Shown here: piece after piece, positions 1-9,389 of the stretch
Layout: the number at the start of each line of letters is the position of its first letter
Position numbering within the stretch: the stretch's first letter is position 1
Assembly (NCBI GenBank): GCA_003150035.1
Contig: QALR01000001.1
Location: 16,943-80,942, forward strand
Origin: Clostridiales bacterium
GTDB lineage: Bacteria; Bacillota; Clostridia; Oscillospirales; CAG-272
DNA: 64,000 bases
Reading direction: 5' to 3'
The notes under the pieces: generated by a model
The model's input: only the letters and a program-made list of their open reading frames with translations
Databases searched by the model: none
Told to the model about the DNA's origin: nothing
Translations under genes and position numbers: made by a program

Positions 1-1
1 T

Positions 2-2530
2 GCCGCCGTGCGTGAGGCGGCGGATCGGGTGCTTGGCAAGCGGCCGTTCCGCGTCCAGCTCATTGGAGGTATCATCCTGCATCAGGGACGTATTGCGGAA
101 ATGAAAACCGGCGAGGGGAAAACACTGGTCGCGACGATGCCGGCCTATCTGAACGCGCTTGGCGGAAAAGGCGTGCATATCGTGACCGTCAACGATTATC
201 TAGCGCGGCGGGACAGCGAGGAAATGGGCAAGGTTTATGGCTTCCTTGGCCTGAAAACGGGGCTTATCGTGCACGGACAGACATCAGAGGAAAAACGCGC
301 GGCCTACGCGGCGGATATTACTTACGGTACCAATAATGAGATAGGCTTTGACTATCTTCGTGACAATATGGTTATCTATAAGGAATCGCTGACCCAACGC
401 GGCTACGCGTTTGCCATTGTAGACGAGGTCGACTCCATTCTCATCGACGAGGCGCGCACACCGCTTATTATCTCCGGACGCGGCGCCCAGTCGAATGAGC
501 TTTATCAGAAGGCGGAAAGCTTTGTGCGCGGACTGCGCGCGTACAAGGTGAAAGAAATGGATACCAAGTCCGACAACGAGAACGTAGAAGAGGACTATAT
601 CATTGATGAGAAGGCGAAGCGGACGGTCCTCACACGCCACGGGGTGGAGAAGGCGGAAGCCTTTTTCGGATTGGAAAATCTCTCGGATCCGGAGAATGTC
701 ACGATCAACCATCATATCATGCAGGCGCTGCATGCGCACGGCGTCATGAAACGGGATGTGGACTACGTCGTGACTCAGGACGGGAAGGTGCTCATTGTCG
801 ATTCGTTCACGGGGCGCATTATGCCGGGACGCCGCTTTTCGGACGGGCTGCATCAGGCGATTGAGGCAAAAGAAAACGTTAAGATTCAAAATGAAAATCA
901 GACGCTCGCGACGATTACCTTCCAGAATTTCTTCCGGCTTTACGGTAAGCTGTCTGGCATGACGGGAACAGCACTGACGGAGGAAAATGAATTCCGTGAG
1001 ATTTACGGGCTAGACGTCGTAGAGGTTCCAACCAACCGTCCCATGATTCGTCACGACTTCCATGATGTCGTTTACAAGAACCAAGCGGGCAAATACCGTG
1101 CGATTATCGCTCAAATTGAAGAATGCCACAAAAAAGGACAGCCTGTGCTCGTCGGCACGGTTTCCGTGGATAAATCCGAGTATCTTTCCTCTTTGCTGAA
1201 AAAACACGGCATCCCCCATAATGTGCTCAACGCCAAGCAGCATGAAAGAGAAGCGGAGATTGTCGCACAGGCGGGCAAGCTCGGAGCCGTTACGATTTCA
1301 ACGAACATGGCAGGGCGCGGTACGGACATCATGCTCGGCGGAAATCCGGAATTTCTTGCCAGAACCGACCTCAAGAAAAACGGATACAGCGAGGAGGAAA
1401 TTGTGGCGGCCACCGGTATGTCCGATGAAATTGACGAGCGGTGTGCCGAGGCGCGTGCTCTTTATCACGAGAATTTAGAGAAATATAGGGCGCAAATCGC
1501 GCCGGAGGCAGACCGCGTGCGCGCGGCTGGCGGGCTTTTCATCCTGGGAACCGAACGCCATGAAAGCCGAAGAATCGACAACCAGCTTCGCGGGCGTTCG
1601 GGTCGTCAGGGAGATCCGGGGGAGAGCCGGTTTTATCTGTCGCTTGAGGATGACCTCATGCGTCTGTTCGGCAGCGAGCGGATTCTCGGGATTATCAACA
1701 GGCTCGGACTGGAAGAGGATCAGCCGATTGACGCGAAGATTTTGTCGAATTCGATTGAGGGCGCCCAAAAGCGCTTGGAGGGAGAAAATTTTAACCGCCG
1801 CAAAACCGTGCTGGAGTACGACGATGTGATGAATCAGCAAAGAAACATCATTTATAAACAGCGGCGTGAGGTTCTTGACGGCGAGGATATCAGCGCGACG
1901 ATCCGGGGCATGTTAGAAAAGGCTGTCACGGAGAAACTGGATTTGGCGTCGGGAGAGCATGGCTTCGACCCGGAGGCGGCGCGCGAGGCGCTGCTTTGGA
2001 TTACCACTCCGGAGGACTTTCACGAGGGCGTGACAAGGCAAGAGCTGGAGCAGACACTGATAGGCCGCGTCCATGCGCTTTATGAAAAACAGGAGTCGGT
2101 GTTCGGCGAGAGGATGCGTGAGCTTGAACGTGTCGCCCTGCTTCGTGCTGTTGACACGAACTGGATGGCGCACCTTGATGCGATGGATGACCTACGTGAC
2201 GGAATAGGACTGAATAGCTTTGCCCATCGCAATCCTTTGACGGAATACCGGATCGCTTCCGGTGAAATGTTCGATGAGATGATTGATAAAATCCGCACGG
2301 ATACTGTACGGATGGTGCTCTTTGCAAAGCCGGCGGAGGAGCTGCGCCGCAGAGAAGTTGCCAAGCAGAAAACCGCGGAGCTTGCCTCTGTAGGAGGCGG
2401 GAAGGAAAAGCCGCGCCCGGTCGTGCGGCGTGCGTCCGAGAAGGTAGGGCGCAATGATCCGTGCCCATGCGGAAGCGGGAAAAAATATAAGCAGTGCTGC
2501 GGCAGACCGGGCGCCGACGGACAGAATTGA
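2..2530 (+). CDS. secA: Preprotein translocase ATPase SecA (5' truncated by window edge)
   Basis: SecA is the ATP-driven motor that pushes preproteins through the SecYEG channel. The frame is open from base 2, so the true start lies upstream; by family length about 75 residues are missing. The Walker A motif (TGEGKT) lies about 34 residues into the visible part, followed by the DEVD box with the IDEARTPL stretch, the preprotein cross-linking region and the second motor domain (NMAGRGTDIMLGG, LRGRSGRQGDPG). The C-terminus carries an intact SEC-C zinc motif (CPCGSGKKYKQCC), which in other bacteria binds SecB or ribosomes. The next gene starts 65 nt downstream. Identity is certain. Confidence 0.98.
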   Translation, partial: AAVREAADRVLGKRPFRVQLIGGIILHQGRIAEMKTGEGKTLVATMPAYLNALGGKGVHIVTVNDYLARRDSEEMGKVYGFLGLKTGLIVHGQTSEEKRAAYAADITYGTNNEIGFDYLRDNMVIYKESLTQRGYAFAIVDEVDSILIDEARTPLIISGRGAQSNELYQKAESFVRGLRAYKVKEMDTKSDNENVEEDYIIDEKAKRTVLTRHGVEKAEAFFGLENLSDPENVTINHHIMQALHAHGVMKRDVDYVVTQDGKVLIVDSFTGRIMPGRRFSDGLHQAIEAKENVKIQNENQTLATITFQNFFRLYGKLSGMTGTALTEENEFREIYGLDVVEVPTNRPMIRHDFHDVVYKNQAGKYRAIIAQIEECHKKGQPVLVGTVSVDKSEYLSSLLKKHGIPHNVLNAKQHEREAEIVAQAGKLGAVTISTNMAGRGTDIMLGGNPEFLARTDLKKNGYSEEEIVAATGMSDEIDERCAEARALYHENLEKYRAQIAPEADRVRAAGGLFILGTERHESRRIDNQLRGRSGRQGDPGESRFYLSLEDDLMRLFGSERILGIINRLGLEEDQPIDAKILSNSIEGAQKRLEGENFNRRKTVLEYDDVMNQQRNIIYKQRREVLDGEDISATIRGMLEKAVTEKLDLASGEHGFDPEAAREALLWITTPEDFHEGVTRQELEQTLIGRVHALYEKQESVFGERMRELERVALLRAVDTNWMAHLDAMDDLRDGIGLNSFAHRNPLTEYRIASGEMFDEMIDKIRTDTVRMVLFAKPAEELRRREVAKQKTAELASVGGGKEKPRPVVRRASEKVGRNDPCPCGSGKKYKQCCGRPGADGQN

Positions 2531-2595
2531 AGGTGCGTTTCCGCAAAGGAAAAATAAAAAAGTAGACCGGCAAAGCCGGCGAAGGGAGGTTTTCT

Positions 2596-3267
2596 ATGGG
2601 CTTTGGATGGATGTTTCTTGGATATCTGCTGCTTTTGAAAACCAACGTCGAGATTCTTGGCATTCCGGTGGATATTACCCCGGATCTTGTCGGTTTTCTT
2701 CTCATGACCCGCGGATTTTCTGTTGCATCCCGGTATTGTGAATGCTTCCGTTTGACGAGGATCCTTTCCATTGCCGGAATCCCGGCCTCTGCCGTTGTGA
2801 TTCTCGTCAATACCGCGAGCGCCCTCGAGCTTTTTACACTTTCTGAAGCATTTGCGGCGGTGCTTTCCTATGTCTATGCGTTTTTCCTTCTTATCTTCAC
2901 CTTGTGTTTTTTGCGCTCTCTCTATCAGATTACAGACGAAACGGGTCTCGAGAAACAGAAGAAAAAAGCGGTCCGGTGTATGGTTTATACCGTTATCCTG
3001 TTTTTTGTTGAGCACGCGCTCAGCGATCTTTTGGAAATGTTCGGCGCGGATCCTGTTCTGCTCCGGGCGTCGTCGTTTGAGATGCTGGCGGGAGCTGTCT
3101 ATGTCCTTATTAACGTCTCCTTAGTATTTTCCTGCTATATGTGGATTTGTCTTGAAGGAGACGAGGATATGCCCGATACAAGAAAACATCGTTATAAAAC
3201 ACCGTTCGATTATTTTGACAAAAAGAAACAAGAGAGCGGCGCGCCCAGAAAAAACAAACGAAAATAA
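2596..3267 (+). CDS. Polytopic membrane protein of unknown function (paralogue of next gene)
   Basis: The 223-residue product has about five hydrophobic segments and a basic tail ending in KNKRK. A strong ribosome binding site (GGGAGG) precedes the ATG. Its N-terminus (membrane segment, short loop with PVDITPDLVGF, then a second segment) resembles residues 10-40 of the next protein (LIDVLPDVIGYLLILKGL), so the two look like divergent paralogues built on the same N-terminal module. I do not recognise the family. It lies between secA and lepB on the same strand, which would fit an envelope or export-related role, but that is inference from position only. Confidence 0.8.
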   Translation: MGFGWMFLGYLLLLKTNVEILGIPVDITPDLVGFLLMTRGFSVASRYCECFRLTRILSIAGIPASAVVILVNTASALELFTLSEAFAAVLSYVYAFFLLIFTLCFLRSLYQITDETGLEKQKKKAVRCMVYTVILFFVEHALSDLLEMFGADPVLLRASSFEMLAGAVYVLINVSLVFSCYMWICLEGDEDMPDTRKHRYKTPFDYFDKKKQESGAPRKNKRK

Positions 3268-3306
3268 TCGGCCGGGTCCTATGGTTTGGGGGTGGAAAGA
3301 ATACAA

Positions 3307-4866
3307 ATGAATATTGGATATATCATGGCGGGCTGCCTATTTCTATTCAATCCGACCGTCAATCTTATCGATGTGCTGCCGGATGTTATCGGATATCTTT
3401 TGATTCTGAAAGGATTATATAAACTTGCCGATTTAAATGGAAAGATCAAGGCGGCCCGGCAAAAATTCAAGGCTGCTGTTTGGATTGCTTCCGGAGAATT
3501 GTTGGTGATGCTTGCTGCCTCTGTGCTAGAGGCCACATGGTATCTTGTCTTTTCTTTTGTGTTTTGTGTACTGAAGCTCATCTATCTCATTCCTGCGTTT
3601 GTGAATCTTTTTGAAGGAATTTCGTATCTTGAAATGCGGCTCACCAATCACAAAGCGCAACGGCAAACGGTAGCCAAGCCGCGATTCGGCGGCGTATTTG
3701 ATAAAACCGAGTTTCCCGACGGTACGGCATATTTTGAACTATATGAGAAGAAAAATGCTCCGAATTCGGTACCGTTTTTTGAGCAGAGAATTTCTTTTGC
3801 CGGAGGAGATGAGAGACTGTGCATGGCGGATGCCGGTTTTTCCTCACGTACGGCAGATAGGACTGTTTATCTTTATGAGTCAGACGAGGCGCGTGTTTTC
3901 AGCGTGATTTTTGTGATTGTCCATGCGGCATGCGCCTGTCTTCCGGAGTTTACGGCGATTGCTGGTATGGGGGAATCTGTCACGTCGAACCCGGTGGATT
4001 TTTCCGGTATGCGAACCATTCTGGCGTTTTTGCTTGCCGGTGTTTCCGTGATTTTCGGTATTCTTTGGCTTGTCCGTATGCTTCGTTATTTTGACGGTTT
4101 CCGCCGTGATCGTGCGTTTATCCGGACACTCGAAGAAAAATATGAGTCGGAAATTGTGCCGGACGTTTTGCTTTGGACAAAGAGAAAAACCCATGCGTTT
4201 TGCACGCTGTCTATTGTTGCATTTGCCTTTTTTATGTGTTTGCCGATAAGTGGTATCAGCATAGGGGGGCGCTTGGTGGATTCTTTTTACTTTGTTCCGG
4301 AGTTTTTGTGGGGCGTGGTTATGCTTGCTGCTTTTCGCGCGGCGGGCGAATATGCGCCGCGCCGCCGCGTAGCCTCCGTTAAGGCGGCGTTGTTTGTTCC
4401 GTTTTCCGCAGCCAGTTATGTGCTGCTATATATTTATTCTGAACGATTTGCGGGAAGCGCGTTTCCTTATGAGGAGGAAGGCTTTTTTCCAGTGTATATC
4501 GCTTTCATGATTTGCTTTGCTTTCGCGATGGTTTCGTTTTCTTTGCTAGTAGCGGAGAAAAAGAAGGTTTATCTGCGTCTCGCGGCGCGATGCACAGAGC
4601 TTTCTTCGGCGGGACTTTTCGAGATGTCGGCGCAAAAGCAGGAAGAGAGGCTTTCAGCGCTTACTCGCAGAGTGGGGCGCTATGCCGCCTTGGAATATTT
4701 ATATGCGTGTTTCAGTGTTCTCTGTATGGCGGCGGTGCCTTTTGGAGAGGAATCGGAAATTTTTGCTCTTTCATGGTTTTTCAGACTGATGTTCGGAATC
4801 ATTCTGATGATTTATTCTGCCGCCATCGCGGGAAATCTTCATGATGAATTGGAAAGGGTGGTATAA
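3307..4866 (+). CDS. Large polytopic membrane protein of unknown function
   Basis: The product is about 519 residues if translation starts at the ATG at 3307, which has GGTGGAAAG upstream; an in-frame TTG at 3286 has no ribosome binding site. The N-terminal 120 residues repeat the module seen in the preceding gene (NIGYIMAGCLF followed by LIDVLPDVIGYLLILKG). A soluble loop of about 100 residues follows, then another six or so membrane segments. No catalytic motif is visible. The stop codon is only 3 nt before lepB, so the two are almost surely co-transcribed. Confidence 0.8.
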   Translation: MNIGYIMAGCLFLFNPTVNLIDVLPDVIGYLLILKGLYKLADLNGKIKAARQKFKAAVWIASGELLVMLAASVLEATWYLVFSFVFCVLKLIYLIPAFVNLFEGISYLEMRLTNHKAQRQTVAKPRFGGVFDKTEFPDGTAYFELYEKKNAPNSVPFFEQRISFAGGDERLCMADAGFSSRTADRTVYLYESDEARVFSVIFVIVHAACACLPEFTAIAGMGESVTSNPVDFSGMRTILAFLLAGVSVIFGILWLVRMLRYFDGFRRDRAFIRTLEEKYESEIVPDVLLWTKRKTHAFCTLSIVAFAFFMCLPISGISIGGRLVDSFYFVPEFLWGVVMLAAFRAAGEYAPRRRVASVKAALFVPFSAASYVLLYIYSERFAGSAFPYEEEGFFPVYIAFMICFAFAMVSFSLLVAEKKKVYLRLAARCTELSSAGLFEMSAQKQEERLSALTRRVGRYAALEYLYACFSVLCMAAVPFGEESEIFALSWFFRLMFGIILMIYSAAIAGNLHDELERVV

Positions 4867-4869
4867 AGT

Positions 4870-5463
4870 ATGGATGAAAATAAAATAGCAGAGGAAGCAA
4901 CGTCCTCTCCGGAGAGGAAAAAGCCCTCGCTTATGGCGAACCTTTACGATTGGTTTGAGGTGCTCTGTGTCGCGGCGGTCATTGTCGTTTTGATCTTTAC
5001 CTTCGTCGGACGCATGGCGACAGTTAACGGCTCTTCCATGTCCGATACGCTTCTGTCCGGCGACAGGCTGATTGTAACCAACCTTTTTTATACGCCGGAT
5101 CGTTACGATATTGTCGTCGTGCAAAAAAAGGATGGATATTATTCCGACGAGCTGCTTGTAAAGCGTATCATCGCCAAGGGCGGAGAAACGATCACCTTTG
5201 ATTTTGATAATTGGACGGTTACGGTGGATGGGATCACGCTTTATGAGCCGTATGTCAAACGGATATTCGGCAGCATGGAAAGAGAGGACATTGACGGCTA
5301 CACCGTAACGGTGCCGGAGGGCTGCTATTTTGTCATGGGAGACAATCGGAACGGCTCGACGGACAGCCGCTCGGATCTTGTCGGCTTTGTAAAGGAAAGC
5401 GAGATTGTCGGGCACGCGGTCTTCCGCCTTTTTCCGCTGAACGCAATCGGCACTTTGGACTGA
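4870..5463 (+). CDS. lepB: Signal peptidase I
   Basis: This 197-residue type I signal peptidase cleaves signal peptides from exported proteins at the outer face of the membrane. A single N-terminal membrane anchor lies at about residues 29-47. The catalytic serine is Ser56 in NGSSMSDTL and the general-base lysine is Lys98 in LVKRIIAKGG. The C-terminal box MGDNRNGSTDSR is intact. The length fits the short Gram-positive (SipS-like) group. It starts 3 nt after the membrane protein gene and is followed 18 nt later by rbgA, as in many Firmicutes. Confidence 0.97.
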   Translation: MDENKIAEEATSSPERKKPSLMANLYDWFEVLCVAAVIVVLIFTFVGRMATVNGSSMSDTLLSGDRLIVTNLFYTPDRYDIVVVQKKDGYYSDELLVKRIIAKGGETITFDFDNWTVTVDGITLYEPYVKRIFGSMEREDIDGYTVTVPEGCYFVMGDNRNGSTDSRSDLVGFVKESEIVGHAVFRLFPLNAIGTLD

Positions 5464-5481
5464 CGGACAAAAGGAGTTTTT

Positions 5482-6354
5482 ATGCCTTCTGAACAGATAC
5501 AGTGGTTTCCGGGGCACATGGCGAAAACGCGCCGGATGATTTCGGAGGCCTTAACGGATGTTGACATCGTTTTGGAGCTTTTGGATGCGCGAATCCCGGA
5601 AAGCTCTGAAAACCCGGAGATCGCGGGACTGACCGCCGGGCGTCCGCGCCTTGTGCTGCTTTCCAAGGCGTCGCTTGCGGACCCCGTTATGACGGCGCGA
5701 TGGAAAGCCTATTTTCGGGAGACGGGAAGAGAATGTCTTTTCTATGACTGTCACACGGGAGAGGGAATCTCCGGGATTCCACGGGAGCTGCGCCGCCTGT
5801 GCGCGGGAAAGCTTGAAAGATATCGGGAGCGCGGCATGGAGGGCAGGAAGCTGCGCGCCATGATCGTCGGAATTCCGAATGTGGGGAAAAGCTCGCTTAT
5901 CAATCGTCTTTCTTCTGCCGGCAAAGCCAAGGTGGAGGACCGGCCGGGTGTGACGCTGCGCAAGCAATGGGTGACAACCTCTCTTGGATTTGACCTTCTT
6001 GATATGCCGGGGGTGCTTTGGCCGAAGTTCGATGACCGCAGGGTGGGGGAAAACCTGGCGCTGACGGGCGCTATCCGCGATGAGGTCATGGATGTGGAAA
6101 TGTTGGCGTCGGTTCTTTGCGGCAGACTGCGTATCCGGTATCCGAAGCTTTTCTGCGAGAGATACCGGCTGACTCCTGAGAAAATCGAACCGCTTACGGA
6201 TGATGAGCTGCTTATGGAGGTCGGGCGCCGGCGCGGTTTCCTTATTTCCGGCGGCGAGGTGGATACCCTTCGCACCGCCGGCATGCTGCTCGATGAGTTC
6301 CGTGCCGGGAAAATCGGGCGCATTACGTTGGAGGAACCGGAGAAAGCCCTGTGA
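5482..6354 (+). CDS. rbgA: Ribosome biogenesis GTPase RbgA (YlqF)
   Basis: RbgA is a circularly permuted GTPase needed for late assembly of the 50S subunit. The 290-residue protein opens with the typical WFPGHMAKTRRMI segment. The G motifs come in permuted order: the G4 equivalent (LLSKASLAD, around residues 53-62) precedes the P-loop GIPNVGKSS (around 131-139) and the G3 DMPG. A C-terminal helical domain follows. It sits directly after lepB with an AAAGGAG ribosome binding site, matching the usual lepB-rbgA-rnhB order. Confidence 0.96.
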   Translation: MPSEQIQWFPGHMAKTRRMISEALTDVDIVLELLDARIPESSENPEIAGLTAGRPRLVLLSKASLADPVMTARWKAYFRETGRECLFYDCHTGEGISGIPRELRRLCAGKLERYRERGMEGRKLRAMIVGIPNVGKSSLINRLSSAGKAKVEDRPGVTLRKQWVTTSLGFDLLDMPGVLWPKFDDRRVGENLALTGAIRDEVMDVEMLASVLCGRLRIRYPKLFCERYRLTPEKIEPLTDDELLMEVGRRRGFLISGGEVDTLRTAGMLLDEFRAGKIGRITLEEPEKAL

Positions 6355-6530
6355 AATCGGGAAAAAGAAACTTTCAGCAAAATCGGGAAAAGTCTTGCTA
6401 GGGCTTGGCAAAGAAAAATGCGGAGCGATACGATATCGGCTGACGTGCTAAGCGGATGGACAGTGCCAGGGGCAGCTTCGCAGGACCTATCAGACGCGTA
6501 TTTCCAAAAGATAACGTGTGGAGAAAAACG

Positions 6531-7136
6531 ATGTTGGAATTTACTTATGAAAAGGAATGCGGGACGCTAGGCTATCATGCCGTTTGCGGCATTGATGAGG
6601 CGGGACGCGGACCGCTTGCCGGCAATGTTGTGGCGGCGGCGGTGATTCTGCCGGACGGATTTTGCGAGCCGGGGCTCAACGATTCCAAAAAGCTTTCGGA
6701 GAAAAAGCGGGAAGCGTTGTATGAGATCCTTGTGCGGGAGGCGATTTATGCCATCGCATGGGCAACGCCTGCGGAAATCGACCGGCTCAATATTCTGAAC
6801 GCAACGATGCTTGCGATGAACCGCGCCGTGGCTGCACTTCCTGTTTCTGCAGACTTTGCGCTTGTGGACGGCAATACGGCGAGGGGCTTTTCCATCCCGA
6901 CGAAAACCGTTGTCGGCGGGGACGCAAAATGTCCGTCGATTGCGGCGGCGTCTATTCTCGCAAAAGTTACCAGAGACAGGCAATGCCGGGAGCTGGATGC
7001 GCGTTATCCGGCGTATGGATTCGCACGGCATAAGGGCTATCCCACGAAGGAACACATGGAAAAGGTGCGGGAGCTTGGTCCATGTCCGGAGCACAGACGA
7101 AGCTTTTTGTCATTTGCAGGCTATGAAAAACCATGA
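6531..7136 (+). CDS. rnhB: Ribonuclease HII
   Basis: RNase HII removes ribonucleotides from RNA-DNA hybrids during replication and repair. The ATG at 6531 (product MLEFTYEKE...) is preferred over the upstream ATG at 6456 because it has a GTGGAG ribosome binding site and gives the family's length, 201 residues. The active-site box is GIDEAGRGPLAG with Asp22 and Glu23; later acidic positions lie in ALVDGN and in the KVTRDR region. A 176-nt gap separates it from rbgA, and its end overlaps the YraN gene by 14 nt. Confidence 0.96.
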   Translation: MLEFTYEKECGTLGYHAVCGIDEAGRGPLAGNVVAAAVILPDGFCEPGLNDSKKLSEKKREALYEILVREAIYAIAWATPAEIDRLNILNATMLAMNRAVAALPVSADFALVDGNTARGFSIPTKTVVGGDAKCPSIAAASILAKVTRDRQCRELDARYPAYGFARHKGYPTKEHMEKVRELGPCPEHRRSFLSFAGYEKP

Positions 7137-7506
7137 AATCGGTATGGCCGGCGAGGCCCTGGCATGTGAATATCTTATCTCACGCGGTTATTCGATTGTC
7201 TGCCGCAATTACCGGAGCGGGCACCTGGAAACCGATATCATCTGCGAGAATGCCACCCATATTTTGTTTGTGGAGGTAAAAAGCCGGCTTTGCCGCGGTA
7301 CCCCGTCGAGATTCGGACGGCCCGGGGCAGCGGTGGATGCAAGAAAAAAGCAGCACATAACAGCGTGTGCCGAGGAATATATTTATAAAAACAAGCCGAT
7401 AAAAAAGCCGCGTATCGACGTTATTGAGGTGTATCTAACTCGTCGCGGCGGAAGGTATATTCTTGCCGAGGAGGGCATTCGACATATTGAAAACGCGTTG
7501 CTTTGA
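7123..7506 (+). CDS. UPF0102 / YraN family endonuclease-like protein
   Basis: The 127-residue protein has the features of the YraN family: the N-terminal GMAGEALACEYLISRGY helix, then the ETDIICEN and LFVEVKSR strands that form a restriction-endonuclease-like core (conserved D, ExK). The family's function is unproven, though the fold suggests nuclease activity on branched or damaged DNA. The start chosen is the ATG at 7123, which overlaps the last 14 nt of rnhB and suggests translational coupling; a longer open frame upstream is rnhB shadow. rnhB-yraN adjacency is common in Firmicutes. Confidence 0.9.
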   Translation: MKNHEIGMAGEALACEYLISRGYSIVCRNYRSGHLETDIICENATHILFVEVKSRLCRGTPSRFGRPGAAVDARKKQHITACAEEYIYKNKPIKKPRIDVIEVYLTRRGGRYILAEEGIRHIENALL

Positions 7507-7534
7507 TGTGGCGCACGCCCGGGAGGGGCTTTTT

Positions 7535-8464
7535 ATGAATCTATTTGATTTACACTGTGACACCCCATTTGAGCTTTATAAAAAACAAATGAGAATGGAG
7601 GACAGCCTCCTTCATATTTCTCTGAAAAAAGCGGAGGTCTATTCAAAATACGCGCAGGTCATGGCAATTTGGACGCAGCATTCGCTGGATAACGAGGAGG
7701 CATGGAAGCAGTTCCATGCCATATATCGGGATTTTATATCAAAAATTCCGGCGGATCAGGCGATGCTCTGTCGCTCATCGGCGGAGTTCCTACAGGCTAG
7801 GGCGCAGGGAAAACGAGCGTTTTTCCTTGCGGTGGAGGGCGCGAGCCTTCTTGATGGGAAAATCGAGCGGCTTGGGGAGCTTTATAAGCTGGGCGTGCGC
7901 TTCCTTACGCTGGTGTGGCGCGACTCCGATATCATCGGAGGGGCGTTCAACACATCGGACCCGCTGACGCCGTTCGGCAGAGAGGTGGTGCGAGGCTGCT
8001 TTGCCCTCGGGATCACCGTCGATCTTTCCCATGCCTCAGATGCAGTCGCGAATGAGTGCCTCGCTCTTGCGCAGGAGAGTCGCCGTCCCGTCGTCGCCAC
8101 CCATTCCAACAGCCGGCGCGTGTATCCGCATCCGCGCAATCTGACGGATGAGACGGCGAAAAGAGTCGCCATGACGGGCGGTCTTATCGGCATCAGCATG
8201 GCGCCGCAGCATCTGGATGAGCCAGGCGAGGCGAACATTCGGAGCGTGTGCCGGCATATCCTGCATGATTTATCGCTTGGAATCGGGGATCATCTGGCTT
8301 TTGGCTGCGATTTTGACGGGATCGACAAAACGCCTGCCGGCATCCGGGATGTTTCAGGTCTTGTCGGGGTTGCCGCGGCCCTGAAAAGGGAAGGGGTTCC
8401 GGACGAAACCATACAGGCGCTTTTTTATGGCAATGCAGAGCGGTTTGTGCTTGCCAATCTATAA
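7535..8464 (+). CDS. Membrane dipeptidase (peptidase family M19)
   Basis: The 309-residue protein resembles M19 (renal dipeptidase type) zinc dipeptidases, which hydrolyse dipeptides, including D-amino-acid ones, in a TIM-barrel. The metal-binding HxD is His7 and Asp9 in DLHCDTP. A conserved Glu lies in AVEGASL, then VATHSNSRR followed by RNLTDE, and FGCDFDGID near the end. The ATG at 7535 follows GGGAGGGG; an upstream in-frame ATG at 7463 lies inside the YraN gene. There is no signal peptide, so it is probably cytosolic. It is the last gene of the plus-strand run from secA. Confidence 0.93.
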   Translation: MNLFDLHCDTPFELYKKQMRMEDSLLHISLKKAEVYSKYAQVMAIWTQHSLDNEEAWKQFHAIYRDFISKIPADQAMLCRSSAEFLQARAQGKRAFFLAVEGASLLDGKIERLGELYKLGVRFLTLVWRDSDIIGGAFNTSDPLTPFGREVVRGCFALGITVDLSHASDAVANECLALAQESRRPVVATHSNSRRVYPHPRNLTDETAKRVAMTGGLIGISMAPQHLDEPGEANIRSVCRHILHDLSLGIGDHLAFGCDFDGIDKTPAGIRDVSGLVGVAAALKREGVPDETIQALFYGNAERFVLANL

Positions 8465-8499
8465 AGAATCGTTTGAGGGGAGCGGTTCGCTTCAGACGC

Positions 8500-9051
8500 T
8501 CATGTTTCATTAGGAGATTCCGCAAGGGAACGGAAAGCTTCGAGCAGAGCTTCCCCGTCTGTCGCACTCATGATCAGGATGACAATGTCTCCTGCTTTGT
8601 CTACATAAACAGCATCGTCGGGAAGGCCCGTGCAGATCCATTTCATAGGATTGGCATTTTTTCGAACGGCACTGGCAAGAGCGTCCACATCCTGTTCCTC
8701 TTTGGCTTGAATCAGGCAAAGGGAATAGGTAGTCGGGTTGATATTGGCTTCCGATGCGATGGCGCGTTCAAATTCTATCTCTGTGCTGCCGAGAAAGTAT
8801 TCGCAGTTGTCTGCGTCAATTTCTGTCGTTACAAGATATGTTGAAAAGTCCATGGAATCGGGCTCCGGGACGGGCGCTTCTATGAGCTCGGTCAGCTGTT
8901 TGCTGTAACCTCCTTTTTGATAGATAGCGGAGAGGATTTCCTCAAGCGTCATTTCGGTAAAGGCTTTAGACGGTTCCTTTTCACCGCCGCAGGAAAGCAG
9001 GAATGCAGAAAGAAAAAGAAGGAAAAACAGGAGCACGGCATATTTTTTCAT
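8500..9051 (-). CDS. Small lipoprotein, probable DUF4358 family
   Basis: The 183-residue product has a lipoprotein signal peptide ending in a lipobox (FLLSC, Cys around residue 21) and would be anchored to the outer face of the membrane. The rest resembles DUF4358: an acidic MTLEEILSAIYQK helix, a central region with FLGSTEIEFERAIA, and a final strand VYVDKAGDIVILIMS. That family has no known function. It converges on the dipeptidase gene with only 35 nt between the stops. Confidence 0.85.
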   Translation of the reverse strand: MKKYAVLLFFLLFLSAFLLSCGGEKEPSKAFTEMTLEEILSAIYQKGGYSKQLTELIEAPVPEPDSMDFSTYLVTTEIDADNCEYFLGSTEIEFERAIASEANINPTTYSLCLIQAKEEQDVDALASAVRKNANPMKWICTGLPDDAVYVDKAGDIVILIMSATDGEALLEAFRSLAESPNET

Positions 9052-9154
9052 GAAAGATACCCCTTATGTTAGATTTTTAGAATGGAGAGAACATGATATC
9101 AGACTCTCATTCTTATATTCATTGTCGTATAGAACGACCGAAAAACTCACTGAA

Positions 9155-9189
9155 AAATAAAAAAGCGGAAAAGCGTTCGCTTTTCCGCT
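9155..9189 (-). terminator. Rho-independent terminator of the DUF1540 gene
   Basis: A 12-bp perfect stem (arms 9164-9175 and 9178-9189, AGCGGAAAAGCG and its complement) is followed, reading the minus strand, by TTTTTTATTTTT. It lies just after the stop of the DUF1540 gene. Confidence 0.85.
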
Positions 9190-9194
9190 GAAAT

Positions 9195-9389
9195 TCAAAC
9201 CGTTTTCTGTTTGAAGGTTGCGCAAACGGTGTCCGTGCAGGAGGTCGCATAGCTGGGACCCACGTTGATTCTTTCGGCTGTGCAGTGGCTCTCGCCATCA
9301 TGATAGACACAGTTGGTAACGTCGCACGAAACGCCTTTGTTGCATTTGCAGGTTTTACATGTCTTTTCGCCAGAGATATCTCCGTTCAT
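9195..9389 (-). CDS. DUF1540 cysteine-rich protein
   Basis: The 64-residue product has eight cysteines, including CKTCKCNKGVSCDVTNCVYHD and then C-T-A-E-R-INVGPSYATSCTDTVC, matching the DUF1540 pattern of a small, probably metal-binding domain common in Clostridia. Function is unknown. The ATG at 9389 has no clear ribosome binding site; an in-frame TTG at 9428 has GAAAGGA only one base away, which is too close. A short hairpin (9407-9424) lies between that ribosome binding site and the ATG. The exact start is therefore uncertain. Confidence 0.82.
   Translation of the reverse strand: MNGDISGEKTCKTCKCNKGVSCDVTNCVYHDGESHCTAERINVGPSYATSCTDTVCATFKQKTV

Noticed and set aside
2001..3015. Long minus-strand frames over the secA end and following genes
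   Set aside because: They overlap the strongly supported secA and membrane-protein genes, have no ribosome binding site, and read as low-complexity Arg/Ser/Pro-rich products typical of antisense shadows.
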